Positions 7,032 to 13,699 of a stretch of DNA of 14,270 nucleotides are shown here, piece after piece (position 1 is the first letter of the stretch; the number at the start of each line of letters is the position of its first letter). The notes under the pieces were generated by a model. It was not told the DNA's origin. It worked only from the letters and a program-made list of their open reading frames with translations, and searched no databases. This DNA is from DASRCB01 sp035653295 (GTDB taxonomy: Bacteria > Acidobacteriota > Terriglobia > Bryobacterales > Bryobacteraceae), in contig DASRCB010000048.1 of assembly GCA_035653295.1 (NCBI GenBank), forward strand, positions 1 through 14,270, read 5' to 3'. Both the position numbers and the translations under genes were made by a program.

Positions 7032-8969
7032 TTACATCAGCCGGAAATTGATCTCGATGGTGGCGGTCACGGGCACCGGCTGCCCGTCTTTGGTGGCCGG
7101 CAAGAACCGCCACTGACTCACCGCGTCGATGCCGTTCTCATCCAGGCCAAGTCCGATGCCGGAGATGACGTGCGCGTCGTGCACCAGCCCGTCGGCGCCG
7201 ACAACAACGTTGAGCACCTCCGTGCCCTGTAGTTTGGCAGCCCTGGCCTCCTCCGTATATTGCGGGTCGGTCTTGTCGATCAGTTTCGGCCGCTGCACTC
7301 CGGGAGTGTGCACGGTGTATACGTCGCCGCGCGCGGGCAGGGGATTGCTCTGCTCCTGCATGCTTTTGCGAGCGGCCGCGATGCGGTTCGCCAGCTCCGC
7401 CGCCTGCTCACTATTGCCGTGATACTTCAGAAAATCCGCGAAGAGCGTCATGGTGGTGACGGCGTCGCGGGATTCGGGGCTTTGGTGCGCCAGGGCGTCG
7501 CGGTACAGGCCGGCCGCTTCCTCGTTCATGCCCTGCCGCTGGCGCGCGACCGCCATCCACATCAGCGCGAGGCCGCTCTGCGCCGGATCCGCGTTGCGCG
7601 CCTGCTCGAAATCGGCGATGGCGCCCTCGTAATCCTTGTTGTTGAGGGCGTTCGCTCCGAGATAGAACAGCGCCGGCGCGGCCTGCGGCTGGTTGCCCAG
7701 CAGATTCGCCGCGCGGCTGTACAGATTGACGGCTTTCGTGATGTCGTGCTGTTTTTCCGCCAGTCGCGCCAGCCGCATCAGATCCATCGCATAGTCCGCG
7801 CTCTGTGGACCAGAGACCTGGCGCTGGACATCGGCCGCCGCCGCCATGAGCCTTTGCGCAGTGTCGTATTTGCGCAGATTGACGGCGGCGTGGGCTGCTT
7901 TCTCCAGACCGGCAGCGTCCATCTGCTCGGTCGCCGTACGGATGAACGTGTCCACGTCGGGCGGCAGGACATCTTCCGACGGCAAGCCACTCTGGGCGCG
8001 CACCGCGGCGAGGGGAGCGACCGCGATCAGGGCCAGCACGCCCGCCGCGATCGCGGAAGCGCGAGTGGCCGCCCTGCGATTCGCGGCGGTGTCCAGAATG
8101 GCCAGCAGCCTTCCCTCGAGCTGGGAGCGCCGCGCCATGGTTACTGCCGCGCAGGCGCTCAAACGCGCCGTTCTCATGCCGCGCGCGACCTCGAGCAAAC
8201 GGCCGGCATAATCCGAAGCGGCGACGCCGGCGCCCAGCACCAGATCGTCAGCGGCGCGTTCGCGCTCCTTCACGAATTCGCGCCACGCTTTCCAGGCCAG
8301 CGGATTCCACCAGCACAGGATCAGGGCCGCGCGCGCGATCAGATGCTGGGCCACGTCGGCGCGGCGGACGTGCGCGAGCTCGTGAAGCAGCACTTCCTTA
8401 TACGAAGCGTCGCTGGGGATCAGAACGAGCGGGCGGAACAGGCCGCTGGTCATCGGCATCGTGCCCGGCGGCGCCTCGCGGATATCGATGGGAGATTCAA
8501 TGCCCAGCCGTTGCGCGAGCTCAGCCGCGAGTGCGCGGTCCGGAAATGCCGGTGCGGCGCGGCGCAGTCGAAAGACGGCGATCGAGGCTATCACCGCCTG
8601 CACGAGCAGCGCGACGGCGCCGAGCGCCCATAGCAGCAGAATCGCCGAACGCCAGTCAATCACGGCTCGAGACGGTTGCGGCGCTCCGTCCGAAGCGCCG
8701 CGCGCGGGCGGACGGCGGGCCGCGGATGTCGCCGCACTGCCGGTCACCACCAGCGGGGCAGCGACTGTATCGATAGCCGCCGCGGGAACGCGCAGCGATG
8801 GCAATGTGATGGAAAGCAGAGGCAGAACGAGGATAGCCGCCGCCGCTGCGGTCCACACCAGATGCCTCGCCGCCGCCGAACGCCTGTGCAAGGCCAGGGT
8901 TAACAACCACGCCGCGGCGAGCACCACTGTGCTCTTCAGCGCGAATCCCACAAAGAGCGCGAACGACAT
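7032..8969 (-). CDS. BlaR1-like M56 membrane metallopeptidase with TPR and TonB C-terminal region
   Basis: The product has 645 residues. Transmembrane segments lie at about 5-26, 36-56, 107-132 and 303-324. Between the last two is the M56 zinc peptidase site HELAH (196-200), facing the cytoplasm, with ERERAADD (235-242) supplying the probable third ligand. In classical BlaR1 the outer part is a penicillin-binding sensor. Here it is replaced by a helical TPR-like region (about 340-530, e.g. ALFYLGANALNNKDYEGAIADFEQA) and a TonB C-terminal fold (about 555-645, PQYTEEARAAKLQGTEVLNVVV and IDAVSQWRFLPATKDGQPV). By family, the protein should sense an envelope signal and cleave or trigger loss of the BlaI repressor. 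It starts 1 nt after the repressor stop with GGAGG 9 nt upstream, so the pair is one operon. What the TPR/TonB sensor binds is unknown. Confidence 0.88.
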   Translation of the reverse strand: MSFALFVGFALKSTVVLAAAWLLTLALHRRSAAARHLVWTAAAAAILVLPLLSITLPSLRVPAAAIDTVAAPLVVTGSAATSAARRPPARGASDGAPQPSRAVIDWRSAILLLWALGAVALLVQAVIASIAVFRLRRAAPAFPDRALAAELAQRLGIESPIDIREAPPGTMPMTSGLFRPLVLIPSDASYKEVLLHELAHVRRADVAQHLIARAALILCWWNPLAWKAWREFVKERERAADDLVLGAGVAASDYAGRLLEVARGMRTARLSACAAVTMARRSQLEGRLLAILDTAANRRAATRASAIAAGVLALIAVAPLAAVRAQSGLPSEDVLPPDVDTFIRTATEQMDAAGLEKAAHAAVNLRKYDTAQRLMAAAADVQRQVSGPQSADYAMDLMRLARLAEKQHDITKAVNLYSRAANLLGNQPQAAPALFYLGANALNNKDYEGAIADFEQARNADPAQSGLALMWMAVARQRQGMNEEAAGLYRDALAHQSPESRDAVTTMTLFADFLKYHGNSEQAAELANRIAAARKSMQEQSNPLPARGDVYTVHTPGVQRPKLIDKTDPQYTEEARAAKLQGTEVLNVVVGADGLVHDAHVISGIGLGLDENGIDAVSQWRFLPATKDGQPVPVTATIEINFRLM

Positions 8970-8970
8970 G

Positions 8971-9360
8971 TTACCTGCCCTCCTTCTTTGCGTCGGCGAT
9001 AAGCCTGGCCATCCGGTCGAGTTCCTCGTCGGTCAACTCCGTCGAGGACACGTCCAGCAACGCCGCGACCGCCTGCTCGGTGGAGTGATTGAAGAACGTG
9101 GCCAGCAGGTGCTTCACGGCGGTGCGCATAGCCTTCTCCGGCGCGACCGTAGGCTCGTAGACGTAGCGCAGATCCTCGGCGCGATGCCGCACCTGACCCT
9201 TGTCTTCGAGCACGCGCAGCATGGCCCGCACCGCGGAGTAGCTGGGCGGATTGGGCATAGCCTGTCGCACCTCCGCGGCCGTGGACGCGCCCCGCTGGTA
9301 GAGCACGTCCATGATCTGGCGCTGGCGCCGGCTCAAGCCTTCATGCTGTTTTCGTAGCAC
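8971..9360 (-). CDS. BlaI/MecI-family transcriptional repressor
   Basis: The product has 129 residues, the usual BlaI/MecI/CopY length. The N-terminal winged helix runs from LSRRQRQIMDVLY (9-21) through GASTAAEVRQAM and the recognition helix SYSAVRAMLRVLEDKG (about 40-55). The C-terminal half (AMRTAVKHLLATFFNHSTEQAVAALLD) is the dimerisation part that M56 proteases act on in known systems. The start is GTG at 9358-9360: no other in-frame start precedes Met17, which lies inside the first helix. There is no Shine-Dalgarno, but the predicted transcription start is only a few bases upstream, so the mRNA may be leaderless. The palindrome over the start is the expected site for autorepression. Confidence 0.9.
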   Translation of the reverse strand: MLRKQHEGLSRRQRQIMDVLYQRGASTAAEVRQAMPNPPSYSAVRAMLRVLEDKGQVRHRAEDLRYVYEPTVAPEKAMRTAVKHLLATFFNHSTEQAVAALLDVSSTELTDEELDRMARLIADAKKEGR

Positions 9361-9372
9361 TATGCTACGAAA
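9350..9372. promoter_or_regulatory. Probable BlaI operator
   Basis: Two perfect 10-bp arms, TTTCGTAGCA (9350-9359) and TGCTACGAAA (9363-9372), surround a 3-bp centre. The core GTAGCA-n3-TGCTAC resembles known BlaI/MecI operators (TACTACA/TGTAGTA type dyads) in size and symmetry. It overlaps both the -10 box and the GTG start codon of the repressor gene, so bound protein would block transcription directly. I did not see a second copy in front of the ABC permease or the other genes. Confidence 0.75.
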
Positions 9373-9398
9373 CTAGCACCAAGCCGCATTCCTGTCAA
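9370..9398 (-). promoter_or_regulatory. Sigma-70-type promoter of the repressor/M56 operon
   Basis: On the - strand a perfect -35 TTGACA (9393-9398) is followed by 17 bp and a -10-like TAGTTT (9370-9375). The start of transcription would fall around 9361-9364, within about 0-4 nt of the GTG codon. The -35 and spacing are strong; the -10 matches the consensus at only 3 of 6 positions, which suits a promoter kept low and controlled. Confidence 0.65.
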
Positions 9399-9413
9399 TC
9401 CGTATTTTGTGGG

Positions 9414-9430
9414 GGCGGATTCAGGCCGCC
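9414..9430. other. Hairpin after the methyltransferase gene
   Basis: GGCGG (9414-9418) and CCGCC (9426-9430) pair around a 7-nt loop, directly after the methyltransferase stop on the - strand. The bases that follow (CCCACAAAAT on the - strand) are not a T-run, so termination ahead of the repressor promoter is possible but weakly supported. Confidence 0.3.
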
Positions 9431-9431
9431 G

Positions 9432-10439
9432 CTACTTCGTGCTGATGATCACGCTCTGCGGACTCTGCGACAGCGGCCGATGCTCGTTCTTCGAGAAGCC
9501 CGCGCTGGCGAACATGGATTCCAGCTCGGCGTAGGTGTACGCGTCGCCGGCCGGCGTGCCGGTGAGCATGATCATCGGAAACTGCGCGGGCAGCGGCGGT
9601 GACACACGGTCGGGGTTGGGCACGAACTCGAGCGTCACTGTCTTACCGCCGGGCTTCAGCGCTGCATGCGCCTTGCGCAGAATCGAATCGCAGGTCTTGC
9701 TGTTGAAGTGATGCAGGAAATTGGTGAGCAGGACCACGTCATAGCCGCTGCCCCAGTCCACCTGCAGCGCGCTGCCGGCGATGACGCCGTACCGGTCGGC
9801 AACGCCGCGATTGCGTGCGTTTTCCCAGGCGACATCCAGTACGTGCGGCCAGTCCAGCGCGGTGACGCGCGTGCCCGGATTGCGCTGCGCCAGCGAGATT
9901 CCGAACAGGCCGTGGCCGGCGGCGATGTCCAGCACCCGGCAATCCTGCGGCTGATCGACGATGTCCGCGATCTCCGCGGCCGCGGGGGCCACGAACGGCG
10001 CCATGCTGCGCGCGAATTCCACCCACATCGGGTGATCGGAGCTGAGCGGCGAATCGTCGGCCTGGCCGGCGCGAATGATGGCGGTCAGATTATCGACATC
10101 ACGGTACGTATCCGGCCTCAGCAGGAATTTGACCGCCGATCCGACATAAGCCGGCGAATGCTGGTTCAGGAACATGGCGGAATCGGGGGTAAGCCCGTAG
10201 TGTCCGTCAGCCTTGGTCAGGAATCCGTGTACGGTCAGAAAATCGCACAGGATGCGCATGCCTCGTTCGCTGGCGCGGCATTTGTCGGCCAGGGCCTGGG
10301 CCGTGGTCGCGCCATCGGCGATGGCGGTGAACACATTCAGTTCGATAGCTGCCTTCGCACTGGCGGCGACATAGACTCCGAAGCAGGCGCCGAAGAACCG
10401 CGCCGGAGAGGGCTGTTGGGATTGGGTAGGTTGAGCCAT
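9432..10439 (-). CDS. SAM-dependent O-methyltransferase (COMT/CrtF-like family)
   Basis: The product has 335 residues, the usual size for this family. The N-terminal third (about 10-110) is the winged-helix dimerisation domain seen in plant-type and bacterial small-molecule O-methyltransferases (ARFFGACFGVYVAASAKAAIELNVFTAIADG, then a helix-turn-helix). The C-terminal domain is a class I Rossmann fold: SAM-binding loop VLDIAAGHG (169-177), acidic ribose-binding residue in TALDW (193-197), and YDVVLLTNFLHHF (233-245), where His in LHHF is at the usual catalytic-base position. The C-terminus ends in typical strand residues (SQSPQSVIISTK). The substrate is unknown; relatives methylate carotenoid, quinone or polyketide hydroxyls, and none of those pathways is visible here. 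It is transcribed toward the repressor but has its own start; no convincing promoter was found in the 112-nt divergent gap to the GH57 gene. Confidence 0.85.
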   Translation of the reverse strand: MAQPTQSQQPSPARFFGACFGVYVAASAKAAIELNVFTAIADGATTAQALADKCRASERGMRILCDFLTVHGFLTKADGHYGLTPDSAMFLNQHSPAYVGSAVKFLLRPDTYRDVDNLTAIIRAGQADDSPLSSDHPMWVEFARSMAPFVAPAAAEIADIVDQPQDCRVLDIAAGHGLFGISLAQRNPGTRVTALDWPHVLDVAWENARNRGVADRYGVIAGSALQVDWGSGYDVVLLTNFLHHFNSKTCDSILRKAHAALKPGGKTVTLEFVPNPDRVSPPLPAQFPMIMLTGTPAGDAYTYAELESMFASAGFSKNEHRPLSQSPQSVIISTK

Positions 10440-10515
10440 AGATATTTCTCAGTATGGTACGCGAGAAAACGTCGCAATGGATCTCACATTGTTTGCGGAA
10501 CCCAGGCTCGCTGTC

Positions 10516-10528
10516 TCAGGGGTCCTGA
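10516..10528. other. Short dyad in the divergent methyltransferase/GH57 gap
   Basis: TCAGG (10516-10520) and CCTGA (10524-10528) form a 5-bp dyad with a 3-bp centre, 24 nt before the GH57 start. It could be a regulator site, but such a short dyad is expected by chance. Nothing else clear is seen in 10440-10551 apart from the GH57 ribosome-binding site. Confidence 0.2.
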
Positions 10529-10540
10529 ACCTGCCCTGTT

Positions 10541-10544
10541 AGGA
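10541..10544 (+). promoter_or_regulatory. Ribosome-binding site that sets the GTG start of the GH57 gene
   Basis: AGGA sits 7 nt before GTG 10552. The nearby ATG at 10544 is out of frame, so this site supports the GTG as the true start. Confidence 0.65.
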
Positions 10545-10551
10545 TGACCTG

Positions 10552-12987
10552 GTGAACCGCTATCTTTGCATTCACGCCCACTTCTACCAGCCGCCGCGCG
10601 AGAACCCCTGGCTTGAAAGCATTGAACTGCAGGATTCGGCCTATCCGTACCATGACTGGAACGACCGCATCATGGCCGAATGCTACGCACCCAACGGCGC
10701 CGCCCGCATTCTCGACGCCGAGCAGCGCATCGTGCGTATCGTCAACAATTACGAAAGCATCAGCTTCAACTTCGGGCCGACGCTGCTGTCGTGGATGGAG
10801 GACAAGGCCCCGCAGGGCTGGGATTCGATTCGCGAAGCCGACCGCCGCAGCATGCAGCGGTTCAGCGGCCACGGCTCCGCCATCGCCCAGTGCTACAACC
10901 ACATGATCATGCCCCTGGCCAACAGCCGGGACAAGCGCACGCAGGTGTACTGGGGCATTCAGGATTTCCGCCGCCGCTTCGGCCGCGAGCCGGAAGGGAT
11001 GTGGCTGCCCGAAACCGCCGTCGATCTGGAAACGCTGAGCATCATGGCGGAGATGGGGATTGCGTTCACCATCCTTGCGCCCTCGCAGGCGTCGGCCGTC
11101 CGCCAGATCGGCGCGACCGAATGGGAGGACGTCAGCGGCTCGCGCATCGATCCCACGCGCGCGTATCGTATCGATCTGCCCAAGAAGCGTTCCATGGCGC
11201 TCTTTTTCTATGACGGGCCTGTATCCCGCGCGGTGGCTTTCGAGCATCTGCTCGACAACGGCGAAAAGTTCGCCTGGCGGCTGCTGAGCGGCTACTCCGA
11301 CACGCGCACCTGGCCGCAGCTGATGCACATCGCCACTGACGGCGAGACCTACGGCCATCACCACGCTTTTGGCGAAATGGCGCTGGCGTGGGCCATCCAG
11401 CACACCGAAGCGAAGGGGCTGGCGAAGATCACCAATTACGGCGAGTTTCTCGCCGCGAACCCGCCGACGCACGAAGTCCGGATTATGGAGAGCACGGCCT
11501 GGAGCTGCGTGCACGGGGTCGGGCGGTGGTCTTTCAACTGCGGCTGCAACAGTGGCGGGCGCCCCGGCTGGAATCAGGAATGGCGAAAGCCCCTGCGCGC
11601 CGCTCTCGACTGGCTGCGCGACACCGTGAACCCGCTCTACGAGCGAAAGGCGGCGGGGTGCCTGCGCGACCCGTGGCGCGCGCGGGACGAGTACATCACC
11701 GTGGTCCTCGACCGCTCCCCTCAGTCGCGCCGCGCGTTTGGCAGCGCGCACTTCCTGCGCGAGCTGAGCGACAAGGATGCCATGGATGTCTGGAAGCTGC
11801 TCGAGCTCCAGCGCCACGCCATGCTCATGTACACCAGCTGCGGCTGGTTCTTTGACGAGTTGTCCGGCATCGAGACGGTGCAGGTGATGCAGTACGCCTG
11901 CCGCGTGGTGCAGCTGGCCGACCAGCTGTTCGACAAACAGTTGGAGAAGGCATTTGTGCAGCGCCTGGCCGAAGCGAAGAGTAACCTCCCCGAGCACCGC
12001 GACGGCGCGCAAATATGGGAGACCATGGTGCGCCCGGCGATGGTGGACCTGCCCAAGCTGGCGGCGCACTTTGCCATCAGCTCGGTGTTCGAGGACTACG
12101 CGCAAAAGACGCGCATTTACGCCTACAGCGTCGATGTGCAGGATCATCGGACCATGGAAGCGGGCCGCATGAAGATGGCTGCCGGCCGGGCCCGCTTCAC
12201 CTCGGAAATCACGCTCAGCACGGCGGTGCTCACGTTCGCGGTGCTGTATTTCGGCGATCACAACATTGTGGCCGGAGTTCGCGAGTTCGGCGGGCGCCGC
12301 GCCTACGACCGCGACCTGGGCGCGCTCCTGCAGACCTTTTCCCATGCCGATATCGCCGAAGCCATCCGGCTGATCAACGAGGCCTTCGGCCCGGCCATAT
12401 GGTCGCTGAAATCCATGTTCCGCGATGAGCAGCGACGCACGCTGGACCGTATTCTCAGCGGCACGCTGGAGGAAGCCGAGGCCGCAACCCGACAGATGTA
12501 CGATAACCACGCTCCGCTGCTGCGCTACCTGACGGACATGAAAACGCCGCTGCCGCGCGTCATGAAGGGCGTGGCCACCTATGCGCTGAACAACCGTCTG
12601 CGGCGCGCGTTCGAGGGTCCCGAACTGGATGCGGGGCGCATCCACAGTCTGCTCGACGAGGCCGGCATGCTGAAGGTGCGGCTCGACTCCACGGAACTGG
12701 AGTTCACCATTCGCAAGACGCTGGAGCACTACTCCGACGACTTCGCGGCCGAACCGACCTCGCTGTCGCCCCTGATGCGTCTGACCAGCGCGGTGACGCT
12801 TGCCCGCACGCTTCCGTTTCCGGTGGTCTTCTGGTCCATCCAGAACAAGTGCTGGGACGCGATGAACGCGCATTTGTCCCGTAATCGCGAGCTGGCCGCT
12901 GCCGGCGATCCGAATGCAAAAGCCTGGGTGGCCGAGTTCTCGACCCTGTGCGACGGGCTGAGCCTGCGCCTTCCCGCGGAAGCGTAG
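10552..12987 (+). CDS. Glycoside hydrolase family 57-like protein with DUF3536
   Basis: The product has 811 residues, begins at GTG and lacks a signal peptide, so it is cytoplasmic. The N-terminal half matches the GH57 catalytic barrel: HAHFYQPP (8-15), the FNFGPTLL segment (52-59), EGMWLPETAVD (148-158) with Glu154 as the candidate nucleophile, and HIATDGETYGHHH (259-271) with Asp263 as the candidate acid/base. The C-terminal half is the helical DUF3536 region usually found with this subgroup. GH57 enzymes cleave or transfer alpha-glucans (amylase, 4-alpha-glucanotransferase, branching enzyme). The DUF3536 subgroup is not biochemically defined to my knowledge, so the reaction is left open; glycogen or maltodextrin metabolism is the likely field. 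No other glycogen gene lies in the window. A 76-nt gap separates it from thiE. Confidence 0.85.
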   Translation: MNRYLCIHAHFYQPPRENPWLESIELQDSAYPYHDWNDRIMAECYAPNGAARILDAEQRIVRIVNNYESISFNFGPTLLSWMEDKAPQGWDSIREADRRSMQRFSGHGSAIAQCYNHMIMPLANSRDKRTQVYWGIQDFRRRFGREPEGMWLPETAVDLETLSIMAEMGIAFTILAPSQASAVRQIGATEWEDVSGSRIDPTRAYRIDLPKKRSMALFFYDGPVSRAVAFEHLLDNGEKFAWRLLSGYSDTRTWPQLMHIATDGETYGHHHAFGEMALAWAIQHTEAKGLAKITNYGEFLAANPPTHEVRIMESTAWSCVHGVGRWSFNCGCNSGGRPGWNQEWRKPLRAALDWLRDTVNPLYERKAAGCLRDPWRARDEYITVVLDRSPQSRRAFGSAHFLRELSDKDAMDVWKLLELQRHAMLMYTSCGWFFDELSGIETVQVMQYACRVVQLADQLFDKQLEKAFVQRLAEAKSNLPEHRDGAQIWETMVRPAMVDLPKLAAHFAISSVFEDYAQKTRIYAYSVDVQDHRTMEAGRMKMAAGRARFTSEITLSTAVLTFAVLYFGDHNIVAGVREFGGRRAYDRDLGALLQTFSHADIAEAIRLINEAFGPAIWSLKSMFRDEQRRTLDRILSGTLEEAEAATRQMYDNHAPLLRYLTDMKTPLPRVMKGVATYALNNRLRRAFEGPELDAGRIHSLLDEAGMLKVRLDSTELEFTIRKTLEHYSDDFAAEPTSLSPLMRLTSAVTLARTLPFPVVFWSIQNKCWDAMNAHLSRNRELAAAGDPNAKAWVAEFSTLCDGLSLRLPAEA

Positions 12988-13006
12988 GTGCGCCAGCCGA
13001 GCGCAC
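12988..13006 (+). terminator. Weak hairpin after the GH57 gene
   Basis: GTGCGC (12988-12993) and GCGCAC (13001-13006) pair around a 7-nt loop immediately after the GH57 stop. It is GC-rich but has no T-run, so it may only slow or partly end transcription ahead of thiE. Confidence 0.35.
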
Positions 13007-13063
13007 CGGCCGCTCGCGCCCGTCTGGTCCGGCATCGGCCCACCCACGCTATGATGAAACGGA

Positions 13064-13699
13064 TTGACGCTCCCGCGTTTTTACCCTGTCCTCGACACCG
13101 CCGCTTTATCCGCCTGTGGTCTGGCCCCTCTGGATGCGGCCCGCAGCGTTCTCGAAGCGGGCGTCCGCATTCTCCAGCTTCGTCACAAAGCCCCTTACAC
13201 GCGTGACGACCTGGACACCGCGGAACAGATCGCCCGCGCGTGCGAGAACGCCGGCGCGCTTTTCGTGGTAAACGACCGCGCCGATATCGCGCGGCTCGCC
13301 GGAGCCGCTCTTCACCTCGGTCAGGACGACCTCCCGCCGCGATCCGCCCGCGCGGTGGTCGGACCCAGGGCCCCCGTCGGGTTCTCCACGCACAACGAAC
13401 AGCAACTGCGCGCCGCCGCTGAAGAACCGGTCGATTATGTCGCTCTCGGCCCCATATTCGGCACCGTGTCCAAAGACAAGCCGGACCCGCGCGTGGGCAC
13501 GGCCGAGTTGCGCCGGCTGCGCCCGCTCACCGTTCTCCCGCTGGCCGCCATCGGCGGCATCACCCGCGAGAACGCGGCCGAGGTTCTCGCCGCCGGCGCG
13601 GATTCGGTGGCTGTAATCGGCGACCTCCTGCGGGACGTGAGTACTCAGAGCGAGCTGCGCGCAAGGGCACGGGAATGGCTACAGCTGACAAACAATTAA
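13064..13699 (+). CDS. thiE: Thiamine phosphate synthase
   Basis: The enzyme joins hydroxymethylpyrimidine diphosphate with carboxythiazole/thiazole phosphate to make thiamine monophosphate in the cytoplasm. The 211-residue length and the motifs fit ThiE: ILQLRHK (about 36-42, pyrimidine diphosphate-binding Gln/Arg/Lys), VVNDRADIA (68-76), LHLGQDDLP (83-91), GFSTHN (106-111), VDYVALGPIFGTVSK (about 122-136), AAIGGITRENA (about 160-170) and SVAVIGDLL at the end of the TIM barrel. The start is TTG: the frame has a stop (TGA 13055-13057) just upstream, and the two ATGs at 13051 and 13054 are in another frame. Position-1 to -15 has no strong Shine-Dalgarno. No other thiamine gene is nearby. The downstream permease starts inside its last codons. 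Confidence 0.92.
   Translation: MTLPRFYPVLDTAALSACGLAPLDAARSVLEAGVRILQLRHKAPYTRDDLDTAEQIARACENAGALFVVNDRADIARLAGAALHLGQDDLPPRSARAVVGPRAPVGFSTHNEQQLRAAAEEPVDYVALGPIFGTVSKDKPDPRVGTAELRRLRPLTVLPLAAIGGITRENAAEVLAAGADSVAVIGDLLRDVSTQSELRARAREWLQLTNN

Noticed and set aside
7260..8633. A 457-codon + strand frame opposite the M56 peptidase gene
   Set aside because: Arginine- and histidine-rich product without any motif; the - strand carries an intact HELAH peptidase in the same region.
10440..10551. TTGCGA-17-TACTGA on the - strand as the methyltransferase promoter
   Set aside because: The -10 agrees with the consensus at too few positions to separate it from chance.
10516..13047. An 843-codon open frame on the - strand covering the whole GH57 gene
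   Set aside because: It mirrors the GH57 codons in a GC-rich genome. Its protein is rich in His/Arg/Val/Gln with no domain or signal, and the + strand frame has clear catalytic motifs.
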